Below are positions 21,462-32,779 of a DNA stretch of 64,000 nt, in pieces. The stretch's first letter is position 1. The number at the start of each line of letters is the position of its first letter. The DNA lies in the NCBI GenBank assembly GCA_030549205.1, contig JAUKTV010000003.1:806001-870000 (forward strand), written 5' to 3'. The stretch is from Apiosordaria backusii (taxonomy: Eukaryota > Ascomycota > Sordariomycetes > Sordariales > Lasiosphaeriaceae). The notes beneath the pieces are model-generated. The model saw only the letters and a program-made list of their open reading frames with translations. It had not been told where the DNA came from and did not search any database. A program made the position numbers and the translations under genes.

Positions 21462-22504
21462 ACCCCGCCCAAACGCGATGTCAGCGCCCATTCTTCCTCT
21501 TCTTCATCATCATCATCCTCCTCCTCCCCAACCAAACCCTCCGCCCCGTTACTCCCACCATCATCATCAGCTCCTACACCCCGATCAAAATCCCCCTTAC
21601 CACCACCACAGCAACCCCCCTCCACATAACAATCCGCTTCAGCACCTCCCTCCCCGACCTCGAGCTCGACATCCCCTCCCCCTCCACCACCACGGTTATC
21701 GCCCTAAAGCATCTGATCAGGCAGCGGCTCTCCCCTGCCGATGGAGCAAGGTCCAATCTGAGGTTTATTCATAATGGGCGCATCCTCCCTGATGCGTTCC
21801 CACTGTCGGCGGTGTTTAAATCTTTGCCCCCGCCTCCCCCGCCGGTGAATAACAACTCCTCCGATCCAAAGGGGAAGGGGAAAGATGTGCTGCTTGGGGA
21901 AGGACAGCAGCAGCAGCAGAGGATATTTGTTATTTGCTCGATTGGGCATTTGCTGCCTGAGGGGGAGTTGGAGGAGGAGGGGAGGTTAGCTTCTTCCCCC
22001 GCGACGCCTGTCCCACCACCTGTGGTAGAGCAGCAAGGGGATAGGAATGGGACAGTGACAGGAACGACGGGGAGGGAACCAAGGGGCTTCGACCGCCTAG
22101 CTGGGTCGTTGACAAGAGAAGAGATTTTGAACTTGAGGTTGACGTTTAGGGGGTATCATGCTGCGAGGTATACGCCGGATAATATGCCCAGTGCGGAGAG
22201 GATGCTGGAGCTGGAGGATGCGTGGTTGGATAATGGCTCTGGTGGGGGGTTTAACTCTTCGGGAGGCCAGCAAGATGGTGATGGGGGAGCGGGGGCAGGA
22301 ACGGAAGAGGAAGGGGAGGGGTGGGCGGGGAATGTGGATTTATTGGTGAAGGGGATGGCGATTGGGTTTGTTTTCCCGTTGGGGGTGGTGGGGTGGTTGT
22401 TGAGGGAGGAGGGGTTGTGGTCGAAGAGGATGAGTGTGTTTGTTAGTTTGGGGGTGTTGTTGGGGGTGGTGGTGGGGTTTGTGAGGGAGTTTCCTGGGCA
22501 TTGA
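21415..22504 (+). CDS. DSC3: DSC E3 ubiquitin ligase complex subunit 3 (DUF2407 family), disrupted N-terminal frame
   Basis: The conserved body is clear: a ubiquitin-like fold starting PLHITIRFSTSLPDLELDIP (from about 21617), with ALKHLIRQRL and LRFIHNGRILPDAFPL. It is followed by the DUF2407 C-terminal region (DRLAGSLTREEILNLRLTFR, YHAARYTPDNMPSAERMLEL). Two transmembrane segments close the protein (LLVKGMAIGFVFPLGVVGWL and MSVFVSLGVLLGVVVGFV). In Aspergillus and fission yeast, Dsc3 is a membrane subunit of the Golgi DSC ligase that activates the SREBP sterol/hypoxia factor. The likely start is ATG AGC, heading a run of 14 AGC codons. Between this and the ubiquitin-like fold the best protein-like sequence (PTKPSAPLLPPSSSAPTPRS) is in another frame. 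Restoring one C at 21463-21466 and one at 21615-21620 gives 363 aa. A 91-nt GTCAGC...CAG intron (21480-21570) giving 332 aa is the alternative. Confidence 0.82.
21418..21459 (+). repeat. (AGC)14 microsatellite at the DSC3 N-terminus
   Basis: Perfect trinucleotide run directly after the probable start codon, coding polyserine. It is likely length-polymorphic. Confidence 0.9.
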
Positions 22505-22826
22505 TTATTGTGATTGTGATTGTGATTGGTTGAAAAAGGGGAGGTTTGTGTTATGATACCCGTGATGTTTATGTTTTTTGGGGGGTCATTGCCCTTGGGG
22601 AAAAGCGAAACTCGATGCGGATGCTGGAGGTAAATTAGAATAAAGAATGTTATGTTCGACTAAACTGAGCATGTGTATGCCCCAATGCCGTCTCTAATTC
22701 TGAAATGTCCGAAAGTATAACTCGGTAATATCCATCTCTGTGGATGGTTTGAAACATAAAGGCCAACAACGCCTTGCTGTCTCTCCCAACCTGACATAAC
22801 CATAAACCCCAATCCTCCCCAGTAGT
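22505..22826. other. Convergent intergenic region between DSC3 and the RecQ gene
   Basis: 3' flanks only. No gene recognised. Confidence 0.6.
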
Positions 22827-24404
22827 CTACTCACTCCAATAATAATCATCATACGCCCCCTCCTCCCTCTGCGTACAAACCCACTCCTCGCTCGCCAACC
22901 CCTCCCTCCACCTCCTCTTCAGTCCCACCGCATCCTTGTGCCAATCACAAGCAAAATCACACTTTGGCACCTCCCCCTCCCCAAAATACCTCGTAATCGC
23001 CGCGTGCCTACACCCGCTCGTATCCTCACAATACCTCACCAACGCCTCATGGCTCTGCATCCTCGCCTTCTTATTCGCCTCCCCCCTTTATCCCTTTTAC
23101 CCCCCGCAGCAGCATTATCCTTCACAATCATCCCACAAACCCGATCCCTATCCTCCCGCGAATAATACAAAAAGCAATAACTCGCCCTCCCATCCCTCCC
23201 CGCCCGCCCAGCCTCCTGGTAATACCCCTCAAAAGACTTGGGCAGGCGCCAGTGAACAACAAACCGAACGTCATCTTTATCTATCCCCATCCCAAACGCC
23301 GTCGTGGCAACAATGATATCGTACCCGACTTGATTCGCGATCCACCTCTGCAGTGTTTTTTCTTTCTCAGAATTAGAAAGCTTAGCATGAAACGGCCTCG
23401 CGCCAATGTCGTGACTGCGCAGACTCGCAGCAAGGGACTCGCATTCATCTCGTGAAGTGGTGTAAATAATCCCCGAGACGTTCTCCACTCGTTCCCCCAT
23501 CTCGTCAAGCTCTGGTTTACGATCTGGTTTTCCGCGGCGGTCGTACACCCCTTTAAGCCACGAAACAAAATCATCGTATCGATCATCCGTCTGATCGCTA
23601 GTAAACCTCACTTCGAGATGCAAATTCGGGCGAAACGCAGACATGGTAAACGTTTTTAGATTGGGGCCGCCAAGACCAAGAGTGGTGAGGATGTCAGTCC
23701 TGACTTGCTCGTTTGCTGTCGCGGTGAGGCACATGATGGGGACATCTGGGAAACGCTCCCGGAACCAGCTTAGACGTTTGAAATCTTTGCGGAAGTCGTG
23801 CCCCCATTCCGAGATGCAGTGGGCTTCGTCCACGGCGATGCGGGCGAGTTCTTTTTGGCGGTGGACGAGCTCGAGGCGCTCGCGAAAGTAGGGGCCGGAG
23901 CAGAGCTCGGGGGTTACGTAGAGGAGGCGGGTGAGGGGGTGGCCGGTGGCGAGGTCTTTCATGATGAGGTCGCGCTCCGAAAAGGGGGTGTGTGAGTTTA
24001 GGGTGCGGGCGTCGATGTTGGAGTTGCGGAGGGATTTGACTTGGTCCATCATTAGGGAGAGGAGGGGTGAGATGACGATTGTTACTGTGGTTTTTCATGG
24101 TTAGTTATTTATTTTGTGAGATGGAGGGTGGAGGTGTGAGATGTAGACATACTCCCGTGGTCGATGACGGCTGGGAGTTGGAAGCAGAGGCTCTTGCCGA
24201 AGGAGGTGGCTGCCTGGACGAAGACATCTTTGCCTTCGAGGGTGGCGTTGATGATTTCTCGCTGCTGTGGTCTATTTTGATGTTAGTATAAATATTTTAT
24301 TTTATTTGCGCAGATTGAAAGTAGTACCGGAAGGATTTCTTGCCGAACTGGCGCCGTAGTGTGAAGTCGATGTCCTGCATCGAGTCGGTTCTGACGAGTG
24401 GCAT
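22827..24404 (-). CDS. RecQ-family DNA helicase (short, RecQ1-like), apparent -1 frameshift near the Zn-binding region
   Basis: Exons 24328-24404, 24153-24271 and 22827-24084. The start MPLVRTDSMQDIDFTLRRQF is followed across intron 1 by FRPQQREII, the RecQ Q-motif region. Other motifs are ATSFGKSLCFQLPAV (motif I), DEAHCISEWGHDFRKDF (motif II, DEAH), CLTATANEQV (III), TTAFGMGIDKDDVRFVVHW (V) and YYQEAGRAGRDGR (VI). The helicase frame then runs to a stop after GGKRDKGG. The preceding-base frame continues as EANKKARMQSHEALVRYCED, with CRHAAITRYFGE and CDFACDWH supplying the RecQ zinc-binding cysteines. The exons sum to 1454 nt, so one missing base (probably the C6 run at 23081-23086, G on the coding strand) gives 484 aa. 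There is no HRDC domain. RecQ helicases unwind 3'-5' in recombination and replication repair; the specific role here is unknown. Confidence 0.87.
23081..23086 (-). other. G6 run (coding strand): likely site of a missing base in the RecQ gene
   Basis: Helicase and zinc-binding frames change here. A GT-AG intron would be only about 21 nt. A second C6 run lies at 23100-23105. Confidence 0.6.
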
Positions 24405-25806
24405 ATTGGCAGCTGGTTGGGTGCCCAAAGACACCCGTTTCCCCCGATTATAAAGACAAAAGCATCCAAGAGAATTAGAAACGAGTGATTGTATTGAAAG
24501 ACAGATTGTTTGTGATTTTTGGAAAGCGAGTGTGTGTTGTTTGTGTTGTATCAAGGAGCCAAACAGTGAATAGAAGTCGACGACATGTCTATCAATTGAG
24601 TCCCGAAAAGGAAAGTGGGGACAGACCAGATGGGAGGGTTAGGGAAGCATGATGCATGAGATCTCCCCATGAAGGGTTGGGATCAAGACAATCTAGAGTG
24701 TTCCAGAATATATACACTACGAGATCTGTTATTCTACATATTTTGGTCATCACTGTCTATCTCTGGTAGCTCTGCTTCAACTGAAATGCCAACATCTTGG
24801 GTTTTGTAGGGTTAGGGTATTATAGCAGCCTCATAAATTATCTTCAGCGAGTGTACCACCTGCATGCATTGCACCTGCATGTCTGAGTTTATCGGTCTTT
24901 TCCCCTGTCGCCAAGAAAGGGGTATTGCCGTGATGTTGAGCTGACTCGTGGGCTTTATGTTATAAAAGCTGGAAAAGAGGGTGTGACAGCATCTGAAGAT
25001 CCATAATTAGAAGAGACAAGCATCGCCCAACAGCATGTCAATATTCTCCAAGCAGTGCTACACATCAACACCGGGGTATTTTCTCTACCAAGATGGTATG
25101 TATCATCTCTTCCCAAGAAACTTGCTGTGGGAAAAAGAAAGAAAGGAGTTGAGCCTCCTCTGACAGGGTTCACTCAACGCGTTTCGTTTCACATGGAAAT
25201 CTTGGTGTTTTGTGGTTGTGTTCTTGTCCCTTGCAGTTGTGCTTGGCACTGCTAGACGCACGCCCGTATCACAGATCACAGATGAGACGGCTGCACACGC
25301 CTGGCCGTCCACTAGCGAAGAAGCCCGGACCCCCCTGGCTCAGGTGTCGACCTGGATTTTGTGACATGCACCCCAACTGTGCCCCTACAGCAACCCCTAT
25401 CTTGGGGCCCTTTTTTGCTACCTGACACTGGATGGCCGTCAGACATTTTCGATCCCTTTTTTCTTAGAACTTAGAAACAATAAATCCGCCAGTCACATCC
25501 TGTCGGCGTCAAGACGTGTTTGCTGCGACGACGAAGCGCCACCTCGCCCACTAGGCCCTGGCGCAACGTGCTTTCACCGCCTACCACTGCACTCCAATCC
25601 AGCCCTCTAACGAGCATTGGCAACCTCGTCCCGACCGCGATTGGGTCTCGCCATGAGCTCATCCGACCAACTGTTCCGACGCTGCTAAAATCCAACCGAT
25701 TTATGCTCAATAAATAAACACTCAACCTTGCGAAACAATCGACTCTTTTTGTTTTCCCACGGCCGTATTGTATCGGACTAAGAGACAAAGACAGAGAGAC
25801 ATCACA
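24405..25806. other. Divergent intergenic region (RecQ / SOG2)
   Basis: About 1.4 kb with no gene recognised, presumably containing both promoters. The last 300 nt are probably the SOG2 5' UTR and promoter. Confidence 0.5.
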
Positions 25807-28800
25807 ATGGACTTTCCTCGGGGTCTGCCCGATAATCCAGCACATGCTCGCCGAGCTGTAGAGGCTGCCGCTCGCGCAAACCCCGTTCCACCACCACCAG
25901 TTCCGAGCATCAAAGATGTCCCGTCAAATACCAATCTCTCGGCCTCGGGGCCTATTTCATCGAGCCAGGTGCTTGCCCTCGCGAGGGAGGCCATGCGGGC
26001 CGCTCACGAAAACGAGGCGAAAGCAGCAGCTGCCAGCGGAGTCAGCAACACACTACCAAAACCCGGTCTCACCATTGATCTGAGCAGGAAGAAGATCGCA
26101 AAGTTGCCAGAGGAAATCGTTGACATAATAAAGGACGAACTGGAGCGGTATGTATGGTTTGTTTGCTTGGGGAGAACGACCTGCTGACCTGTCGAACTTA
26201 CAGACTTGCCCTATCACATAACTACTTGGAAACTATCCCCTCCCGTCTCCCCGAATGCACATCATTACGATATCTCAATGTTCGACAAAATCAGATCAAA
26301 GAGTTTCCCCTTGCGGTACGCACTGATCTTCCAATGGTGGGACTTGGCGCTAGCTGACCGCTTCCTCTCTCCATCTAGCTCTGCGACCTAAAATCATTAG
26401 AGATTCTCGATCTGGGCCGGAATCAATTGCAGACTCTGCCACCAGAAATCATCAAGCTGTCGTCCCTCAAAGTTTTTTCGATACACAAGAATCAGATCAC
26501 CAGGTTGCCGCTGTGTCTTGCCGAAATGCCGTCACTGTCGGTCATCAAACTGGAGGGCAATCCGTTGGAGTTTCCACCCCGGGAGGTCTGGGATAGTGGC
26601 GGAGATAATGCTGGGGCGGCCAAGGAAAGCGACTTGACCGAAGTGGCCTTGACGACGCGCATCAAAAAGTTTCTAAAGCTTACGGCTGCCAATCTCAATG
26701 GACGTGGCGACTCTGATTCCGCAGGGGACGATACAGCAGACGGGACCGAAACCCCGCGACCGACGATCAAAAGAGTCTTCAGTGGTCGATTCCCCGTCAG
26801 GGTCAACGGCAGCGACATGCCCGATTTGCGATCCCCAGCTCTCACTCGCCCTCCACCAATTCCCTCGCGGTCACATTATCGTGGACTCTCGCAGCAAAAT
26901 GCGGCACAGCGGAGACCAGGAGTTATGCCGCTGACCATTGGTAACCCCAATGAGCGGGTACGCAGCAATTCGGAAACAATTGTGCAAACCTCGAGTCGGG
27001 AACGATCCGAGAGCAGGTCACGGCGGATGGGGATTGTGTCAAAGCGGTCGGAGCTCAGTACCCTGGAGGAAATTGAGGGAAGCAACCGGTTCAGCCACTA
27101 CCGCGGGCTCAGTCATGGCTCCGCAATGCAGGGCAACGGAACTGCCATGCAGGTGCAAAGTCCAAATGTGACAAGCCCGGCCGAACCGGCACTGCAACGG
27201 CCCGTTTACGTCCGCAGGTTATCCATCTTACCAGAAAGGCGACGCGAGTCCAAGGTGTTTGATCCGGTGCTGGAAGCTTCCAAGGGCATTCTTTATTCGA
27301 TCTTTCAGATCCATCCCATGATCCAAATGCTGATCGGTTTGACCAATGACGGTACCTCTCGCCGGTCGAACCTGGAAATCGTCTTTTACAACACCAATGC
27401 CCATGTTGAACAACTGGAGCTGGAGATCCAGAAGCATGACCAGGCAATGGATGGCGGGGGTTCAAGAGAGAACGAAAATGTGCAAAGGGCTTGCATAACG
27501 CTGATCAATGCCTATACCCACGTTTGTTCTCTGTTGATGAGCAACGTCGACCTGTTTCTGGACAACGGCGATCCGCGGTACCTTCGGACCCTGTTGACGC
27601 AGCTCTATAATAGCATAATGGAGCTGCGTGTAACATGCTCACAGGTCGCTCCGCGGTCTCTGCCGCCACACATGCGAACGGACCCAGGGGAAACCCTCCG
27701 TCCTCATTCGCGGGAGAGCTCTGTTACTCCTACGGCCGACCGCCCGGCTATGATGAATAGCAGATCGCGTAACGGGACTTTCATCCACCACCCAAGCAAC
27801 CTCAGAGTCGCCACAGATGTTCCCCTTGGGCCATTCGTCAGTGGTTCCAGCAGGACAGCCATCATGAGTGCGGCTACCCCCCGGTCAGGGGAGTCGTTTG
27901 CTTCAAACAGCACGTCGGGTATCCGGAACCTGTCGGCTGATTTTACCGAGGAAGACCGTGTGTTTGAACGGATCTTCCTCTCATTAACCAAAACGGCGGA
28001 CCTCGTCATGCGGATACTACCGCAACTGAGTCAGCAGCTTTCGTCGTCGATGAGAATGGCAATCACCCAGCGAGCCCCTGAACATGTCGTCCAGCCCTGG
28101 AGGATGTTGGTTCACCGGTGTACAGCATCGATTCAGCAAACCGAGATATTGAAGGCGAAATTGTCCACTATCAAGCTTAAGGAGCCGGGAATCAGGACAC
28201 AGGCTCCGTTTTGGGGGCTATGCAGCAGCTTTATTGACTCTTGGTACATGCTCGTAACAAAGATCAAGCAGCTGCAGAGCGAGGTTCAGTTACCAATCGA
28301 TACCCGGCCGAGATTACGACCTGTTCATCAGAGCATGAAAGAAACATGCGACCTGATACACTCGAGTCCTTGGGCGTATTTCACCCGGCAATCTGGGCAT
28401 GGGCATCACGGGCATCATGGCCATCACGGACACCCTGGGCATGGACCTAACCATGGGTCGGAGAATTTAATTCCCAGCCCCTACAACGCGCAACCGTTGC
28501 CGATGACACCGCAAAGTGCCGCCTTGGGCCCAGCGGTCCAGGCGACAGTGCCCTCTACCCCGCAGAGCGCGTCCTTTGCAGCGGCGTTCCAGGGGAATGT
28601 GTTTGAAAGAGCGGATACCCTGCTCTCCATGGGAGGGCTGGGTATGTCGAGGCACGGGACTATGAATTCCACCTCGACCACCGCCAGTCTCACCACAGCG
28701 GGGAGCATGCATTCTGTAAACTCGAGCCAGGATATTCCGACACCGAGTTCGGCGTTGAGTCCAATGCCTTGGCCGGGACATGGACACTCACAGGGGAGCT

Positions 28801-28856
28801 TGAGTGTATTGCCATTACGGCTGCCTGTTAACAGCGGGAAGATGAATGGATTTTGA
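25807..28856 (+). CDS. SOG2: Sog2-like leucine-rich-repeat protein of the RAM (NDR kinase) signalling network
   Basis: Exons 25807-26147, 26204-26315 and 26379-28856; 976 aa. The N-terminus is Ala/Pro-rich. Leucine-rich repeats follow at about residues 88-230 (LTIDLSRKKIAKLPEEIVDI, LALSHNYLETIPSRLPECTS, LRYLNVRQNQIKEFPLALCD, LEILDLGRNQLQTLPPEIIK, VFSIHKNQITRLPLCLAEMP), running across both introns. After a basic/Ser-rich linker comes the Sog2 C-terminal domain (about 480-810: SKGILYSIFQIHPMIQMLIG, ACITLINAYTHVCSLLMSNV, FERIFLSLTKTADLVMRILP). In yeast, Sog2 works with Tao3, Kic1, Hym1 and Mob2-Cbk1 in polarity and cell separation. A Gly-His repeat (about residue 823) lies near the end, before a Pro/Ser-rich tail. 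Gene model and family are well supported. Confidence 0.9.
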
Positions 28857-29524
28857 GGGGGGTGGTGTTGTATGAGTAGTTTTTGGATTGATTTCCTGTT
28901 TGGTGTTTTGGGGTTTGGCTGTTTCTGCATGACAATGGGGGTCGAAAATAAGGGCTCATCATATCAGGTCGGCGTTCATTCATTCGTTTACAGGAGGCGC
29001 AACAACAAGATATATCACGTAATGTGTTATGGTTTCTGGATGCAAAGCAAGCAAGCATGGATGTTATAGCTATATTACCTTTAGGGCAAGGCACAGTGTT
29101 TGGATTTGGGGGTTATTAGTCAAGTCACAAGATATTCCCAGGTTTTTGGAAGAATACGAGATAGTTTGGGGAAATTGACGCTGTTGATGTACTGCTGTAT
29201 CTTGTGGTGTAACATGAGATTGACCCCTCTCTCTCTCTCTCTCCAATGTGAAGGCTGCATCCCCGCACTCTTTGCTGCACATCACCACATGGTCATCCTG
29301 CATCTCACCTCTCACATGCAGCAGATGTCACGCGTGGTGGCGGGTATATAAAGTTGTCTGTCAACCCCGAGTTTTTGGCGTGTAAAAGCCAGGAACCTAC
29401 ATATTTCATCTATTTGATCGTGTATAGGCGCGCATAGCGCATGCAGGGAGCCGTGTTATATACACGCCTTTTCGTCCTATCTTTCAATATTCGCTTTTGA
29501 GTGAGAGAGAGAGAGAGGATCACG
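28857..29524. other. Intergenic region between SOG2 and BLOC1S1
   Basis: No gene. It contains a (CT)n run at about 29227-29243 and a (GA)n run at about 29503-29518. These are complementary, and the second lies just before the BLOC1S1 start. Confidence 0.6.
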
Positions 29525-30385
29525 ATGTCAACCTCATCAAAACCCTCCCTTCCAAAGAGGATGTTATTCCGGGGGAGCTCATCGAGTTTATCAGCGCCAG
29601 AAGTGAGCAGTGTGGCTGTCACCGCCGTCACCTCGCAACCTCAAGATACTCCTCCAACAATTTCTTCACGAGAATCAACAGCATCAAGATCACGGACAGA
29701 ATCGGTGTCCTCCTCCACCCCGTCGTTCCTGGTATCAAAAGGGAAATCACCGCTGTCACTCTTATCCAGCTCAACCGCCCCTTCAGTATCAAGCCCCTCA
29801 GCATCAACATCAACAACCATACTCAACAGCCCACAACCATTCCCCCAACATCCACCTGCACCCCCCTCCACCAACCGCCCCTCCCAATCCCTCCCTTTTC
29901 CCTCCCCCCACCCCCAGACTCCCGCTCCATAGCCGAAGCCCGCACCGCCCTCCTCGCCACTTTGTCAAACCACTTCGACCGGGAAATCTCCCCCCGCGCT
30001 CACCTTTTGCATCAAAACAACGCCGCCATTGAAAAGCAACAAAACGACCTCATCAAAGCCACCGCGGCCCTAAAAAAAGAAAACGACAAGCTTGCGAAAA
30101 TGGTAGATGGGTATGGGAAGAAGGTGAAGGAGGTGGGGGATGTGCAGAATTGGGCTGAGATGCTGGAGAGGGAGTTTATGATATTGGAGGAGACGCTGAG
30201 GATGGTTAATAGGGGGGAGGGGGGAGTGATGATGAGGAGTGGGAGGGGGGGGAGACAGGGAGTGATTGGAGTGGGAGTGATTGGACGGGGTCGGAGGGGG
30301 GGAACAGGAAGGGGAGGGGGAAGAAGGGGCGGTAATAAGGCCGGAGGAGGTGCCGTTGCCTGAGCCGGGGGTGGAGGGGTTATGA
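29525..30385 (+). CDS. BLOC1S1: BLOC-1 subunit 1 (GCN5L1 family), frame broken at several C/G runs
   Basis: Starts ATG at 29525 (MSTSSKPSLPKRMLFRGSSS) with a Ser/Pro-rich, low-complexity N-terminal ~130 residues. That frame stops at 29930-29932. The conserved GCN5L1 domain is in the preceding-base frame: SRSIAEARTALLATLSNHFD, RAHLLHQNNAAIEKQQNDLI, LAKMVDGYGKKVKEVGDVQN and WAEMLEREFMILEETLRMV, a coiled-coil-rich region. The tail shifts twice more in the same direction: GETGSDWSGSDWTGSEG after the G8 run at 30245-30252, then EEGAVIRPEEVPLPEPG ending TGA at 30383-30385. Three restored bases give 287 aa. Candidate runs are 29904-29909 or 29911-29915, 30245-30252, and 30296-30302 or 30316-30320. 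BLOC-1 acts in endosomal sorting. Domain identity is good; the ends are less certain. Confidence 0.78.
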
Positions 30386-30616
30386 ATATGATATATTTCA
30401 GAGGGAGGAAGTCTGGGCGGTGAGGGGAAGAGGATATGAACGATTATATTATACAGCCGTCCAGCTGGTTGAAGCTGGCGTCTATATCTAGTTGTGACAG
30501 CAATCCATCATTCTACACAGGCGTGGCCCTGCTTTCCCACCTCGTTTTTTTCTACAACCCCCCTCAATCGTACATTATGTCTTGGCTTTTTACAGACGTC
30601 CTTTCACCAGACGCGC
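30386..30616. other. Short convergent spacer
   Basis: 3' flanks of BLOC1S1 and TSC13. No gene. Confidence 0.6.
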
Positions 30617-31650
30617 TTAAATAAGACCAGGCAACATGGTATACCTCTTCTTCTTATACCGGTCCCCAAACTCCTTCCTCAGCGCCTTTTCTTTTCCTCT
30701 CGACCAATCTCTCATGTAAATAATCCCCGTGCAGATAAACACCACCACCGCCCAAGATCTACTAATCAAAATCACACCCAGCCAAGCCGTCACCTCAAAC
30801 ATGTAATTCGGGCTCGTGACCAAATTACTTCCAATGCAATTGGGGATGCCCTTTTCCGTACCGCCCGGCTTGCGAAGAGAAGCAAGATGCTGATGAACGA
30901 TCCAGTTGCAGACCTCGCCAAACACGAACAAAGCCAGGCCGACGTAGTCCAGGGGAACCAACTCGTCGCGGGAGGAGAGGTTGCCGGGGGCGTAAATGTC
31001 GAGGGCGCAGAGGAGACCGGCCATGATCCAGTAGAACGCGGAGTTGCGGACGATGTTCCGGGCGGGCATGGTGTTGGCGGAGAACTTGTGGACGAAGAGG
31101 GTCTCGTACTCGCGCTTGAGGAAGTGGATGTGGAAGAGGGCGAAGAGGATCCATTGGACTTTGGTGATGGGGGTGGAGGTTGGGGAGATGTATTTGAAGG
31201 GGGCGGGGAAGATGGAGTACAGATAAGGGCGGATGAGGGGGATGAGGGCGTGGAAGAGGATGGGGCCGAAGTACTCGATTACGAAGACGGTGCGCCAGGC
31301 TACTTGGGGGCCTTTTGGTATGATTGTTAGTATTTGGAATTGTAGGAAGGGGGGGGGGGGGTGAATAAGGGGTGGGAGGGGGACATACCGAGGTCCTTGA
31401 CGACGAGTTCGCCGGTTTTGACGACGCCCTCCTCATTGCAGATCAGGGCCTTGCGGTCCTTGAGAATCTTGCCGTCGGCGGGGTTGAAGAGGCCGATGCG
31501 GTTGAAGTCGGTGAAGCCGGAGGCGCGGGCGACAATCTTTTTGGCGTCTTCGACGGTGGCGTCGTGGGGGAGGTCGACCGAGGGGGCGAGCTTCTTGATG
31601 GGCTTTTTGGGCACCCGGTTGGTGAGCTTGAGGGAGAGGTTGGCCGCCAT
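30617..31650 (-). CDS. TSC13: Very-long-chain enoyl-CoA reductase (Tsc13)
   Basis: Exons 31389-31650 and 30617-31311; 318 aa. I start at MAANLSLKLTNRVPKKPIKK; a frame open further upstream (from 31707) gives only low-complexity sequence. The N-terminal ubiquitin-like part (ATVEDAKKIVARASGFTDFN, RIGLFNPADGKILKDRKAL) is typical of TECR/Tsc13. The membrane steroid-reductase-type domain then has helices around VIEYFGPILFHALIPLI and KVQWILFALFHIHFLKREYE, with ETLFVHKFSANTMPARNIVR and NCIGSNLVTSPNYMFEVTAW, ending KKKRYTMLPGLI. The enzyme does the last reduction of the ER fatty-acid elongation cycle, trans-2-enoyl-CoA to acyl-CoA with NADPH. The intron contains a G12 run near 31347-31358. It is transcribed divergently from MTR4. 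Confidence 0.95.
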
Positions 31651-32779
31651 GATGGTGGGATGGTGGGATGGTGGGATGGTGGGTTTGGTTTGCCCAAATT
31701 GTCCCAATTCCAGTACAGAGAGGGGGGAGGGGAAAGAGAAGAAAAAGAAAATGAAAATGAAAATGACGGAGAGAGAGGAGCGGTGGACTCAACACTTTTT
31801 TTTGTTGCGGAGCCACTCACACGCGTCGGGGGCCTCGGAGTGGTTCCAGAGATTTTGTGATCACCACGTCCCACGTTCCAAAGTCCAATTCGACAGGGGT
31901 GACGGTGCTGCCGGGTCGCCCCATTTGGGGAATGCTTGTTCGAGAGCTTGGGCCATCCGACGGGCCGGACCGGACTTGACTTTACACTACTGTGCAAGTG
32001 CTTCATTGTTTGGTCGATGACGAGATCAATATGGACATTGTTGCCACGAGATACACGGCGTGGCTCTCCATTGGCATATGGGCAATTCTCAGTGCTCAGA
32101 AAGAAAGTAAGCCGCACATAGCACACATAGAGATCACATGTGATGCTGGCATGAGCTGAGATTCAGGTTCCAGAGATGTCTCCAGAAATCGGAGATGCAG
32201 TGTAACCACGGGCGTTGGCGATTAAAGCCCAAACAAAATGGCTTTATCAGCTGTGATAAAGGTCATCAGTTTTGCTATCCTACGTTTACAAAGATTCGTT
32301 CAAGGTCCAGTATAAGCAAGTAAAGAAGTTCATTTGCTCTGTAAAGTCATTGACAAATACTGCATATAGTTGTACTCTGGTTGGGATTTGGTGGATAAAT
32401 TGTATGCGATAACTGGTCTGTCTGATCATGCCCAGGCCTTCAATATTTTTATTTGGGGAAATCCCTAGACAGTATTTAGATGTTTCCAGCACTTGCACCT
32501 GCCTCTTCCAAAGCCCAATCCCTATGGCCGCACGTGTTACACGCACTGACATTAGAATTGTACGCACTGAAACTCATATTCCACCTGTCAGAAATACCAT
32601 ACCTCTACTAAAAACACTTCGCTCCATTTTACAGATTTGACAACCTCAAGTCGAACTCACCGCCTTTGCCGTCTTGTCACGCACGGACCATACATTGATT
32701 CTGCCCATCTACCCACCTCAACTTTTTTTCTAGGCCGGCCAACCTGACCTGCCGTCCATCACATCAGAGCATCGTCGCC
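31651..32779. other. Divergent intergenic region TSC13 / MTR4
   Basis: About 1.1 kb shared upstream region. No gene recognised. Confidence 0.6.

Noticed and set aside
29571..29932. An intron joining the BLOC1S1 N-terminal frame to its domain frame
   Set aside because: Candidate donors (GTGAGC, GTATCA) are in the wrong phase for the only near acceptor (CCCAG), and the intervening sequence reads well as Ser/Pro-rich protein.
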